This document shows, in pieces, positions 1 to 9,500 of a stretch of 64,000 bases of DNA; the stretch's first letter is position 1, and each line of letters begins with the position of its first letter. The notes below the pieces were generated by a model. It had not been told where the DNA came from. It was given only the letters and a program-made list of their open reading frames with translations, and made no database searches. Position numbers and translations under genes: made by a program. This DNA is from Mycolicibacterium bacteremicum (GTDB taxonomy: Bacteria > Actinomycetota > Actinomycetes > Mycobacteriales > Mycobacteriaceae): contig NZ_MVHJ01000002.1 in NCBI RefSeq assembly GCF_002086115.1, positions 124,001 to 188,000 of the forward strand. The letters run 5' to 3'.

Positions 1-705
1 CATGCCGGGTTGGCCCGGCTGGCAGGCCTGGTGGCGGACACGCTCAGCCTGCAACAGGTGCTCTCAGAGGTGTCTGCCGCGGCGGTGGGGGCGATACCGG
101 GTGCCGACGGGGCGGGCCTGGCCATGCTCGATACCGCGGACGCGACGGTCTCCGCGTCGGCGTCCAGTGCGCACTTCGTCGCCGAACTCGAAGCCCTTCA
201 GTACGAGATCCTCGGTGAGGGGCCGGGAATCACCGCAGTCGAGCGGGGATGCGCGGTCTGGTCAGGATCGCTGGGTGGGGAGCAGGCTTGGCCGCGATTC
301 GGGCCGCGGGCAGGTCGCTCGGGCGTGCACAGCGTGCTGGCGCTGCCGCTCACGGTGGCCGACCGAGCGGTCGGTGCGCTCTGCGTATACGCCCGGAAAA
401 AAGATGCCTTCGATGAATCGGCAGCCGGGGTCGCAGAGTTGTTCAGCGCACCGGCTGCGGTGGCGGTCCGCAACGCTCGCATTCTCGCTGACGCAGTCGC
501 GCTGGCCGGTCAGCTGCGCGCAGCATTGTCGACCAGACCGGTGATCGACCAGGCGATCGGCATCATCCGGTCGCGCACCGGTCGCGATTCGGGGGAGGCC
601 TTCGACCAACTTCGGGGCCTGAGCCAGGCAGAACACCGCAAACTCTCCGACGTCGCGGAACGGATCGTCGAGGACGCGGTGCGCCGTGCCCGCACCCGGC
701 GGTAG
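1..705 (+). CDS. GAF-ANTAR domain regulator, 5' end cut by the window
   Basis: The reading frame is open to base 1, so the true start lies upstream or just outside the window; an in-frame TTG at 10 is only the first possible start inside it. The visible 230 or so residues hold a GAF-type sensor fold (about residues 10-160), then a C-terminal ANTAR module (about 165-225, with the run RPVIDQAIGIIRSRTG and several hydrophobic helices). ANTAR domains bind paired RNA hairpins and act as transcription antiterminators; GAF-ANTAR proteins are numerous in mycobacteria. No partner gene or target hairpin is visible here. The domain call is firm, the target unknown. Confidence 0.8.
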   Translation, partial: HAGLARLAGLVADTLSLQQVLSEVSAAAVGAIPGADGAGLAMLDTADATVSASASSAHFVAELEALQYEILGEGPGITAVERGCAVWSGSLGGEQAWPRFGPRAGRSGVHSVLALPLTVADRAVGALCVYARKKDAFDESAAGVAELFSAPAAVAVRNARILADAVALAGQLRAALSTRPVIDQAIGIIRSRTGRDSGEAFDQLRGLSQAEHRKLSDVAERIVEDAVRRARTRR

Positions 706-846
706 CCGTCGGACACGGTGCGGGGTGTAGCGTGGGAATGGTTGGGAACCCAGCCAGTCCGGAATGAGTCAACCGTCCGCCGTTGACTCCACGAGCAAGC
801 GCCTCACGCCGGACACCCTCGGTCATATCCCACTGTCTGGATTCCC

Positions 847-2031
847 TTGAATTCTTCTCCCCTACACCGATTGTCGAATGCTCCTGTGCTGGAGCGGGTT
901 TGCGCAGGCACGCCGAGCTTCGGCATTCTCAGTACCTATCCACCCACACCGTGCGGCCTGGCCACCTTCAGTGCCGCCCTGGCCGACGGACTGTCAGCCA
1001 CCGGCGCCGATGTCAATGTCGTCGCGATCGCGGACGGATCGCCGCACGGCGCCGGCCGGGTGGTCGGTGAGTTGACCAACGGATCGGCCGCTTCCGTCGC
1101 GGCGTGTGCGGACCTGCTCAGTGGCAGCGACATCGCGCTCATCCAGCACGAATACGGCCTTTTCGGCGGCCCAGACGGCGACGAGGTGCTCGACATTCTC
1201 GGCGCGCTGACCGTTCCGGCCATCGTGGTCGCGCACACGGTGCCCGCCACTCCGACCCGTAACCAGCGGGCGGTGCTCAAATCGGTGGCGGCGCTCGCCG
1301 ACCGGGTGATCGTCATGTCGGATGCCGCAGCGTCGCGGTTGCAGACCGGATTCGGTGTGGACCGCCGCAAGATCGCCACGATCCCGCACGGGGTGACGAT
1401 GCAGCCGATGGTCCACACCAAACGGTCCGGGCGGCCGACGTTGTTGACCTGGGGCCTGCTCGGGCCCGGCAAGGGCATCGAGCGCGTCATCGATTCGATG
1501 GCAGCACTGCAGGAGCTCCGAGGTAACCCCCGCTATCTGATCGCGGGGCGGACACATCCGAAGGTGCTCGCCGCAGAAGGTGAGGCGTACCGCGAGGCGC
1601 GTGCTGTGCAAGCCGACCGGGTCGGAGCCTCACGCTCGGTGTTCTTCGACGCCGGCTACCGCGATATCGCGTCACTGTCGGCGCTGGCACAGGCAGCGTC
1701 GGTGGTGGTATTGCCCTACGATTCCACCGAACAGGTCACCTCCGGGGTGCTGGTCGATGCCATCGCCAGCGGCCGCCCGGTCGTGGCGACGGCATTCCCG
1801 CACGCGGTCGAACTGCTCCGCGGCGGTGCGGGCATCGTGGTCGATCACGACGATCCTGATGCCATGACCTCAGCGCTGCGATCTGTGCTGTGTGATCCAC
1901 GGTTGGCCGGGGCGATGGCCGCCGAGGCGCGGCGACTGGCGCCCAGCATGTCGTGGTCAGTGGTCGCCAGGTCCTATCAGGCTGTGGCACAGGGAATCCT
2001 GGCCGCGAAGATCGACCGCACATGGATGTGA
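847..2031 (+). CDS. GT4-type glycosyltransferase, first gene of a sugar operon
   Basis: A 394-residue protein of the GT-B fold, family 4. The N-terminal domain carries GILSTYPPTPCGLATF and the motif QHEYGLFGG; the C-terminal donor domain carries TWGLLGPGKGIE and a region LPYDSTEQVTSGVLVDAIASG that matches the nucleotide-sugar binding E-x7-E type segment. It should transfer a sugar from an activated donor to an unknown acceptor in the cytoplasm. The start is uncertain: TTG 847 is the longest choice, TTG 871 and GTG 886 are in frame, and none has a clear ribosome site. It overlaps the next gene by 10 bases, so the three genes 847-4501 are one operon. Substrate is not predictable from sequence. 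Confidence 0.85.
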   Translation: MNSSPLHRLSNAPVLERVCAGTPSFGILSTYPPTPCGLATFSAALADGLSATGADVNVVAIADGSPHGAGRVVGELTNGSAASVAACADLLSGSDIALIQHEYGLFGGPDGDEVLDILGALTVPAIVVAHTVPATPTRNQRAVLKSVAALADRVIVMSDAAASRLQTGFGVDRRKIATIPHGVTMQPMVHTKRSGRPTLLTWGLLGPGKGIERVIDSMAALQELRGNPRYLIAGRTHPKVLAAEGEAYREARAVQADRVGASRSVFFDAGYRDIASLSALAQAASVVVLPYDSTEQVTSGVLVDAIASGRPVVATAFPHAVELLRGGAGIVVDHDDPDAMTSALRSVLCDPRLAGAMAAEARRLAPSMSWSVVARSYQAVAQGILAAKIDRTWM

Positions 2032-3035
2032 CCCCGCGGTTCGACCACCTGCTGAATATCTCGGACCACCACGGAACTTTTGAACACTGCTGCGGGCCGA
2101 TGCCGCGGCGCGAACACGGGTACTGCACCGACGACATGGCCAGGGTGCTGGTGGTGACCACGCGCGACCCAGAGGTCGGCGACGCCGTCCGTGGACTGGC
2201 CGGGTTGGCGTTACGGTTCCTCGATGACGCACAGGCCATCACGGGCGGCTGTCGTAATCGTATGGACCACACCGGCCGCTGGACCGACACTTTCATGCTG
2301 CAGGACTGCTGGGGTCGCTGCCTGTGGGGTCTGGGCGCCGCAGCCGCGCACAGCGCGGACGACACGATCCGGACGCAGTCGACAGTGCAGTTCGAACGCG
2401 CCTCCCACGGGCGTTCGGTTTGGCCGCGGGCGATGGCTTTTGCTGCGGTCGGAGCCGCTGAACTGCTTGGTGTCGAGCCGGCGAATGCCGCGGCGCGCCG
2501 CTTGATAGAGGATTACGTCGCTGGTCTGGCCGCACCGACGGCTGACCCCTCCTGGCCATGGCCCGAGCCGCGGCTGACCTACGCCAATGCGGTACTGGCG
2601 GAGGCCATGATCGCCGCCGGTGATGTGCTCGAGAACGAGGCGTTATGCCGGCGGGGCCTGGACCTACTCGGCTGGCTGATCGAGAAGGAGACGACAGGGG
2701 GGCATCTCTCACCCACTCCCGCCCACGGTTGGTCCCGCGGTGAACCACGACCCGGATTCGATCAACAACCGATCGAGGTGTCCACGCTTGCCGATGCCTG
2801 CGCGCGTGCCGCTGGGGTGGATGCCGGCGCAATCTGGCCGGATACCGTGCGCGCGGCTTCGGCCTGGTTCCAGGGTGACAACGACGCGGGCCTGGTCATG
2901 TGGCATCCCGAGACAGGGGCCGGATTCGACGGCCTGCACCCCGACCGGGTGAACATCAACCGCGGGGCGGAGTCGACGCTGGCAGTGCTGTCGACGTTCC
3001 AACAGGCGCAACGTTTCGCCGGTGTCTCCCGATGA
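2022..3035 (+). CDS. Alpha/alpha-toroid-like glycan-processing protein (unassigned)
   Basis: A 337-residue soluble protein starting at ATG 2022 inside the end of the GT4 gene. It has repeated helical pairs rich in W, H and acidic residues (for example REHGYCTDDMARVL near residue 26, NRMDHTGRW near 80, and RGAESTLAVLSTFQQA at the end), the look of an alpha/alpha barrel as in many glycosidases and epimerases. No signal peptide is visible, so it is probably cytoplasmic. It is sandwiched between a glycosyltransferase and a GH130-type phosphorylase with overlaps on both sides, which implies one pathway. I do not recognise a named family and give no reaction. Confidence 0.65.
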   Translation: MDVTPRFDHLLNISDHHGTFEHCCGPMPRREHGYCTDDMARVLVVTTRDPEVGDAVRGLAGLALRFLDDAQAITGGCRNRMDHTGRWTDTFMLQDCWGRCLWGLGAAAAHSADDTIRTQSTVQFERASHGRSVWPRAMAFAAVGAAELLGVEPANAAARRLIEDYVAGLAAPTADPSWPWPEPRLTYANAVLAEAMIAAGDVLENEALCRRGLDLLGWLIEKETTGGHLSPTPAHGWSRGEPRPGFDQQPIEVSTLADACARAAGVDAGAIWPDTVRAASAWFQGDNDAGLVMWHPETGAGFDGLHPDRVNINRGAESTLAVLSTFQQAQRFAGVSR

Positions 3036-4501
3036 TCCACGGCACTCTGGCCACCAGAGGCGCACAGCGGCTGACGGCCGATCCGTCGCGCGTCATCGCC
3101 AGACTGTTCGTGCCGGGTCAGGAGGGTTTCGAGGCCCGTGACTCACGCGCCGGGGCGGTGCTTCGCCGAATCTTGGCACTGGACGAGGCGGACGTCCGCG
3201 TGGCACTTGACGATGTGCTGGTCCGATTCGCCGGACGTCATCGCGATCTCATCGTCACCTTCGGCAGGCATGCGCACGAACTTGCCGACCGGCTGGATCC
3301 GGGTATCGAACTCACAGAGGATCGAATGTTGTTGCTGGGCGCCACTTTCACCAACGAGGTGAGCGTCGAGGGTGCTGCATTGTGCAATCCGAGCATGGTC
3401 GCGCATCCTGACCAGTCAGGTGTTGCCGAGGGTGACCTGCGTTTCGTGATGAGCGTGCGCGGAATCGGCGAGGGGCACCGCTCTTCGATCGGTTTCCGCA
3501 CCGGCGTCGTCGACGCGGGGGGCGAGGTGACCGTCGATGAGCCCGCGCCCCTCGCCACCTCCGGCACGGTCGTCCCGACCATGCTCGGCGCCGCCATGTT
3601 TCGCGGCGAGGCCCTCCACAGGCACGCCGACGAGGCCACCGACTACGTGCTGGGGGGTCTCGGCGAGCGATTCAGCCGGCATGCGCTCGATGAGCGGCTG
3701 GAACGACTGCATCGGCACCGGGCCACCCGGACGCACACCCGAGAGACGATCGCGCAGATGCGTTCGATCGCCGACCGCGCGTACGCAGTCGAATTCGCCT
3801 CTGCCACGGAGCTCTCCGAGCGGGTGTTGTGGCCGGCCACCGACGCCGAGTCGTTCGGCATGGAGGACGCGCGATTCGTCCGCCTCGTCGAGGATGACGG
3901 ATCGGTGACCTACCATGCCACGTACACCGCCTACAACGGTGCGCGGATCAGTCAGCAACTGTTGACCACGTCGGATTTCCGGGCGTTCACCTCGGTACCG
4001 ATGGCCGGCGATGCGGCGGCCAACAAGGGCTTGGCACTGTTCCCGCGCCGGATCGCGGGTCGATACGCTGCGTTGTCGAGGTCGGACCGGGAATCGAACT
4101 CCGTTGCCTTCAGCGACGACCTCTCGGTATGGACGGCGGCGAGGCCACTGCAGCAACCGGTGGATTCCTGGGAGCTCCTGCAATTGGGGAACTGCGGGGC
4201 TCCGATCGAGACCGACGAGGGATGGCTGGTGCTCACGCACGGCGTCGGACCCATGCGCACCTACCGGATCGGGGCCATCCTGCTCGATATCGATGATCCC
4301 ACGCAGATGATCGGCAGGTTGCGCACACCGTTGTTGAGCCCGGGGATCACCGAGCAGGACGGGTATGTGCCCAACGTCGTGTACTCGTGCGGAGCCCTGG
4401 TGCATGCGAACACGCTGGTGTTGCCGTACGGCATCGGAGACGCCGCGATCGGCTTCGCCTCCGTATCGGTACCACGGTTGCTCGCAGCTCTGCTGGAATG
4501 A
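3032..4501 (+). CDS. GH130-family-like beta-mannoside phosphorylase
   Basis: The start is ATG 3032, overlapping the preceding stop as ATGA; the open frame extends upstream but only as shadow of the previous gene. The 489-residue protein has an N-terminal helical segment (to about 110), then a five-bladed beta-propeller-like body. FGMEDARFVR, FPRRIAG, LQLGNCGAPIETDEGWLVLTHGVG and the ending with PNVVYSCG fit family GH130, whose members reversibly phosphorolyse beta-mannosides to mannose 1-phosphate. In this operon it could recycle or synthesise a mannose-containing oligosaccharide with the GT4 enzyme. GH130 proteins vary in linkage and acceptor, and some are hydrolases, so the exact activity is an inference. 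Confidence 0.75.
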   Translation: MIHGTLATRGAQRLTADPSRVIARLFVPGQEGFEARDSRAGAVLRRILALDEADVRVALDDVLVRFAGRHRDLIVTFGRHAHELADRLDPGIELTEDRMLLLGATFTNEVSVEGAALCNPSMVAHPDQSGVAEGDLRFVMSVRGIGEGHRSSIGFRTGVVDAGGEVTVDEPAPLATSGTVVPTMLGAAMFRGEALHRHADEATDYVLGGLGERFSRHALDERLERLHRHRATRTHTRETIAQMRSIADRAYAVEFASATELSERVLWPATDAESFGMEDARFVRLVEDDGSVTYHATYTAYNGARISQQLLTTSDFRAFTSVPMAGDAAANKGLALFPRRIAGRYAALSRSDRESNSVAFSDDLSVWTAARPLQQPVDSWELLQLGNCGAPIETDEGWLVLTHGVGPMRTYRIGAILLDIDDPTQMIGRLRTPLLSPGITEQDGYVPNVVYSCGALVHANTLVLPYGIGDAAIGFASVSVPRLLAALLE

Positions 4502-4523
4502 AGAGGGGATCGCGAGCTGTCCG

Positions 4524-4549
4524 CCGATCGAATGAATTCGAACGATCGG
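4524..4549. terminator. Possible hairpin after the GT4-GH130 operon
   Basis: CCGATCG at 4524-4530 pairs with CGATCGG at 4543-4549. An alternative inner stem TCGAAT (4528-4533) with ATTCGA (4536-4541) competes with it. It lies 23 bases after the stop of the GH130 gene. There is no T-tract, so this is a weak candidate terminator. Confidence 0.3.
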
Positions 4550-4796
4550 ATCGGCGCGTGAGTCGGGTCGGACAACACCTTTTGATCGGTCCCGCACCGT
4601 GATCAGACCGTACTTCAGCAGATGAAGGCCGGTGCTACGCCGGGCTAACAAAACTTCCGCTCCGTGTAGGTCTGGCTATCGCCGCGTGCAGGGCAAACGC
4701 GCGTAAGCGAATGCTGCCAAATCGACACCCGATTGAGTGTGATTCAGCGCACTGGCTGCGCTACATTGTGATCGCAGTCATACGAAAGAGGTGGAC

Positions 4797-4946
4797 ATGA
4801 GCGGTGTTCTGATCGGCGTAATCATGGTTCTGCTCGGTGCCGGCGCCGTCGGTGCCGTCGTTGCCGCCGCCATCCTCGGCTACGGCACGTTGGCGCTCTC
4901 CATCGGCATCGTCTCCAGCGCGGCCTTCGCGGCCAAGACCGTCTAA
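4797..4946 (+). CDS. Small hydrophobic membrane protein, 49 residues
   Basis: ATG 4797 follows AAAGAGG at a proper distance and opens a 49-residue frame ending at TAA 4944-4946. The peptide is almost entirely hydrophobic and Gly/Ala/Val-rich, beginning MSGVLIGVIMVLLGAG and ending FAAKTV, enough for one or two membrane helices with a GxxxG-like face. Its stop codon overlaps the stop codon of recD on the other strand (4943-4945), so the two genes are exactly convergent. No function is known to me. The good ribosome site and GC-rich third positions make it likely real. Confidence 0.6.
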   Translation: MSGVLIGVIMVLLGAGAVGAVVAAAILGYGTLALSIGIVSSAAFAAKTV

Positions 4947-6559
4947 CTACGCAGCCGTCGTCCCAGGCCGGTCGCTCGGATGGCCTGGCGGGAAATCGCT
5001 GCGCGTACCTCGGCTTCCGAGCCCACCACCCGCACCCTGGTCTGCGCCCGGGTCACCGCGGTGTAGAACAACTCCCGGGTCAGCAGGCGCGAATCCTCGG
5101 TGGGTAGCAGCACGGTCACTTCATCGGCCTGGCTGCCCTGCGATTTGTGGATCGTCATCGCGTGCATCGTCTCCACTTCGGCCAGCCGGCCCGGCGCGAA
5201 CATCTGCGCGCCGACCGCCACTCGCAACCCGTCCGGTGAAGCGACGGCGACCCCGGTGTCCCCGTTGTAGAGCTTGAGGCCATAGTCGTTGGCGGTCACC
5301 AGAATTGGCCGTCCGGCATACCAGGTCGCCCACAGCGGGTCCCCGGTCGCCTCGGTCAGCCAGCGCTGAACCTGCCGGTTCCAGTGCGTCACCCCGTACG
5401 GCCCGTGCCGGTGCGCGCACAGCAACCGGTGCTCGTCGAGGGTGGACAGGGCTTCCGCGGTGGCGCCGAGCACGCATGCTTCGCGCAGCCGCAGCGCCTG
5501 CGGGAGCAGCACGTCGCGCAACCCGGCGGCCGACGGAAGCCATTCGATGTGTGCGCCGCCGGCGGCCAGGACCTGCAGTGCCGCGTCGGCGTCACCGGAC
5601 CGCACCGCGGCGGCCAGCGTGCCGATCGCCGCACCGAACCGGTGCGATGTGGTCAGCGCGGCCACCCGGTCAGCGCCCAGCCCGTCGACCAGATCGGCCA
5701 GCACCGCACCGGCTTCCACCGATGCCAGCTGATCGGGATCGCCGACCAGCAGCAGCCGGGTGTCCGGTCGAACCGCCTCCAACAGCCGGGCCATCATGGT
5801 CAGTGACACCATCGAGGTCTCGTCGACGACGATGACGTCGTGCGGCAACCGATTACCGCGGTGGTGGCGGAACCGCGACGAGGTATCCGGCCGGGATCCG
5901 AGCAGCCGGTGCAGGGTCGTCGCCTGCAGCCCCGTCAACCGCCCGCGATCGGTCGGGCCGAGTCGGTCGACCTGCTCCTGCACCGCCTCCTGCAACCTGG
6001 CCGCCGCCTTGCCCGTCGGCGCGGCCAACGCGATCCGCGGTGTCGGCCGGCCCGCCAGTGCGGCCTGTTCGGCCAGTAGGGCCAGCAGCCTCGCCACCGT
6101 CGTCGTCTTGCCGGTGCCCGGACCACCGGTCAGCACCGTCAGGCCCTGGGTCAGTGCCATCTGGGCGGCCGCGCGCTGCTCGGCCCATTCATCGGGGAAC
6201 AGCCGCACCACATCGGGAAGCTCACCGGCGGGCTGCGCGTCCACCAGGGCCAGCACATCGGCGCAGACCTGTTCTTCTTCCAGCCAGTACCGGTCCAGAT
6301 ACAGCAGATCGCCCAGCAGGCGCAGCACCGGCGGGGTGCCCGCCAGCGGACTCGCGGCAACGGCGGTCAGCCAGTCATCGGCCGTCAGGCCGAAATCAGC
6401 TGCCGCAGCGCGCAAGTCCACGCACACCGATCCGCCGCGCAACGCCCGCACCGCCAGCCGCACCGCGAGTGTCACTTCGGGCGAGGTCTCCTCGGCCAGT
6501 GCGGTCAACCGTTGTGCCACATGGATATCGGCCGGCTCGAAGTCGGAGTCGACGTTCAT
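4943..6559 (-). CDS. recD: Exodeoxyribonuclease V alpha subunit RecD
   Basis: ATG 6559 is chosen because it overlaps the recB stop as ATGA; the open frame upstream is only shadow. The 538-residue protein is a superfamily 1 helicase with Walker A GGPGTGKTT at residues 145-153, Walker B-type VVDETSM, and the C-terminal motif TIHKSQGSQ followed by LFYTAVTRA, as in RecD/TraA helicases. RecD is the fast 5'-3' motor of the RecBCD complex that processes double-strand ends. Gene order recC-recB-recD on the minus strand with overlapping junctions matches M. tuberculosis Rv0631c-Rv0629c. In mycobacteria RecBCD acts mainly in single-strand annealing rather than main recombination (known of the family). 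Confidence 0.95.
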   Translation of the reverse strand: MNVDSDFEPADIHVAQRLTALAEETSPEVTLAVRLAVRALRGGSVCVDLRAAAADFGLTADDWLTAVAASPLAGTPPVLRLLGDLLYLDRYWLEEEQVCADVLALVDAQPAGELPDVVRLFPDEWAEQRAAAQMALTQGLTVLTGGPGTGKTTTVARLLALLAEQAALAGRPTPRIALAAPTGKAAARLQEAVQEQVDRLGPTDRGRLTGLQATTLHRLLGSRPDTSSRFRHHRGNRLPHDVIVVDETSMVSLTMMARLLEAVRPDTRLLLVGDPDQLASVEAGAVLADLVDGLGADRVAALTTSHRFGAAIGTLAAAVRSGDADAALQVLAAGGAHIEWLPSAAGLRDVLLPQALRLREACVLGATAEALSTLDEHRLLCAHRHGPYGVTHWNRQVQRWLTEATGDPLWATWYAGRPILVTANDYGLKLYNGDTGVAVASPDGLRVAVGAQMFAPGRLAEVETMHAMTIHKSQGSQADEVTVLLPTEDSRLLTRELFYTAVTRAQTRVRVVGSEAEVRAAISRQAIRATGLGRRLRS

Positions 6560-9500
6560 ACACCTCCCAACCGGTCGGCGAGCGCGACGACGAGCGCCGG
6601 TGGTGGCTGCCAACTGAACACGCCGGCGGGGTTCCCGTCGGTCACCGGCGTATCCGGCCCACACATGCCACGAACGAACAGGTATTGCACGCCGCCCAGG
6701 TGCGCCTCGGGCTCGTAGCCCGGTAGCCGCCACGACAGATAGCGGTGCAGCACCACGCTGTAGAGCAGCGCCTGCAATGGATAGTCCGAGTGCAGCATCG
6801 CCTCGGCCAGCCGTTCGGGGCCGTAGTCGGCCGCCGTCAGGCCTCCATCGCCGACACCCAGCCAGTTCGTCTTGTAATCCACCACCAGATAGCGACCGTC
6901 GATGCGCAGCACCGCGTCGATGGACCCCGACAGGTACCCGTGCAGCGGCTGGCTGCCCAGCGCCCCGGACGCCAGTCGATCGATGTAGCGGCGCATCGGG
7001 TCGGCGGCCGGCAGGTGCTCGGCCAGGAGTGCGGCCAGGTCGGTCAACCGGGCGAATCCGCCGACCGTGCCGTCACCGCCGGCCAGCGGGATCTCGAAGT
7101 CGAGCTCGCGCAGCCGGTCCGGCAAACCGACCCGACGCAGCGTCACGCCGGGGGTCAGGGGACCGAGGTCGGTGTCGTGCATCGGGACCAGCGCCGCGGC
7201 CAACTCATCGGTGGCCACTGTCACCGGCCACTGCGCGGCATGGCGTTCGATGTGCACGGCGAGTTCGGCCGCCAGATCGGTCGCCAACGGATCAGCGGTC
7301 TCCAGCACGGCGTGCACCAGCGAGCCGAACGCTGCGCCGGTGGGCAGATCGGCCATCGGCGAGGGCACGTCGGCGCCGGACGCCGGCGCCACCAGCGGGA
7401 TATCGGCCACCTCGTCGTCGAGTTCGACGATCTCGGGCTCGCTGGACACCGGCGCCTCCTCGGCCGCCCGCAGCAGCCCCGAATAGGACGTGCGTCGCCA
7501 GGACAGGTCGATGGAGCGATGGAAGCGACGCACCGCGAGATCGCCCGGCATCGGCTCGATTGCGGTCGCGGGGACGGACTCGATGACCGAGTCTTCGAGT
7601 ACCGGGCCGCCCGCGTCGGCCCACTCCTGCAACCGCGCGCGGGCGTCGGCATCGGAGAGCCGGTCCGGGGAGCAGACGGCCGGCACCTCGGCCTCGCCGG
7701 GGCGACGGCCCCGCATCAGCCGGGACAATCCGCCGTTTCGCTCGTCCCAGGACGGCGCCCACCAGGCCACCACCTGCGCGCAGGCACGGGTCATCGCCAC
7801 GTAGGTCAACCGGCTGTCGTTGGCGGCGGCCTCCTCCTTGCCGGCGCGCAGCACGGCCGGCCCGGCGGCGCCGACGTGCAGGCAGCGGGTGTCGCCATCG
7901 TGGTAGAGCACCGGGTTCGGTTCGGGTGCATAGCGATTGAAGGCAAAGGGGAGATAGACGACGGGGTACTGCAGGCCCTTGGACACCCATACCGTCATGA
8001 TCTGGACGGCGGCGGCGTCGCTGTCGAGGCGACGGTTGCGTTCGGCGGAACCGCCGTCCTCACCGGTCTGGGTACGCAGCCAGTCCCGCAGCGCGGGCAG
8101 GCCGTAGCCTTCGCGGTGCGCGGTGTCCTGCAGCAGTTGCGTCACGTGCGCCAGATCCGTCATCAGCCGCTCACCGCCCTGCCAGGACAGCACCTGCCTG
8201 CCCATCCCGGCCAGCTGCGCGGCCTCGAACACCGCGGCCACCCCGCGTTCCCGGGCGTGCGCGGCCCAGGTGCGCAATTCCTCGGCGATCCGGTCGGTCA
8301 ACGCGTCCCCACCGGCGGCGAGGGTTTCGGCGGTCTCGCGGAAGAACAGCGTCGCCGCGGCGGCCCGCACAAGACCGGAGCGATGCGGTTGGTCGAATGC
8401 CTCCAGCAGGCACAGCCAGTCGTGCGCGGCGCGCGAGGCGAAGACATTCGAGTCTCCGGTGTACACCGCGGGGATACCGGCCCTGGCCAGCGCCGCGTCA
8501 CAGGCCCGGGCGTCGCGGTGGGTTTCGACGATCACGGCGATGTCGCGGGCCTCCAACCGTCGACCGTCGAAGGTGGCGCCACTGGCCAGCAGCGCGCCGA
8601 TGTCGGCGGCCAGGTCGTCGCCGATGTGGGTGCGCAGCTTGTCCATCGAGATGGTGCGGGTACCCGAGCCGCTGCGCGACACCACCCGCAGCCGGAACGG
8701 GTCGTTGCGCGGTGCGCCGGCCAGCCGGGACCCCCGATGGTGGGCCTCGATGTCGTGGACGACGATGTCGGGTCCGCCGAGTTGGGCGCCACCGAGTACC
8801 ACGTGCAACCGGTCCACCAGGTCGGCGTCGCTGCGCCAGTTGGTGCCCAGGGTCTGCTTGTCCCCGGCGGTCTGCGCGGCCCGCAGGTAGGTGTCGATAT
8901 CGCCGCCGCGGAAACCGTAGATGGCCTGCTTGGGGTCCCCGATCAGGATGAGTGTCGACTGCCCCGCGAAGGCCCGCTCCAGCACCTGCCACTGCACCGG
9001 GTCGGTGTCCTGGAACTCGTCGACCATCACCACCGGCCAGCGTTGCGGCATGCGCACCCGTGCCGCCGAATCGGGATCATCGAGGGCCGCGGCCAGCCGG
9101 GTCAGCAGATCGTCGTAGCCGAGAATGCCGTTGCGTCGCTTACGGATCTCCAGTTCCGCCAACACATCCCGCGCGAAGGACAAGGCGACGGCGGTATCGG
9201 AGTCGGGTTCGGGGTCGATGGGGCGCAGCTCGGCGGCGGGATTGCGCACCACCTGCTTGGCCAGCTGCTGGGCCTGCCGGTAGCTCAGCGCCGGGTTGTC
9301 GCCGTCGTGGCCGAACCGGGCCAGATACTGATCGTCGACGATCTCGGAGACCAGGTCGTCGAGGTTCTCCACCAGGGTCAGGCCGCTGTCGCTGTCACCG
9401 GCGACACCGAGCGATTTCAACACGATGCTGCAGAACTGATGAGTGGTCGCGATGGTGGCGGCGTCGAAGCCTGCCAACGCATCGCGCAGCCGGAGCTGGC

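Noticed and set aside
3416..4651. 411-codon frame on the minus strand opposite the GH130 gene
   Set aside because: Antisense shadow of a clearly coding gene with overlapping operon start.
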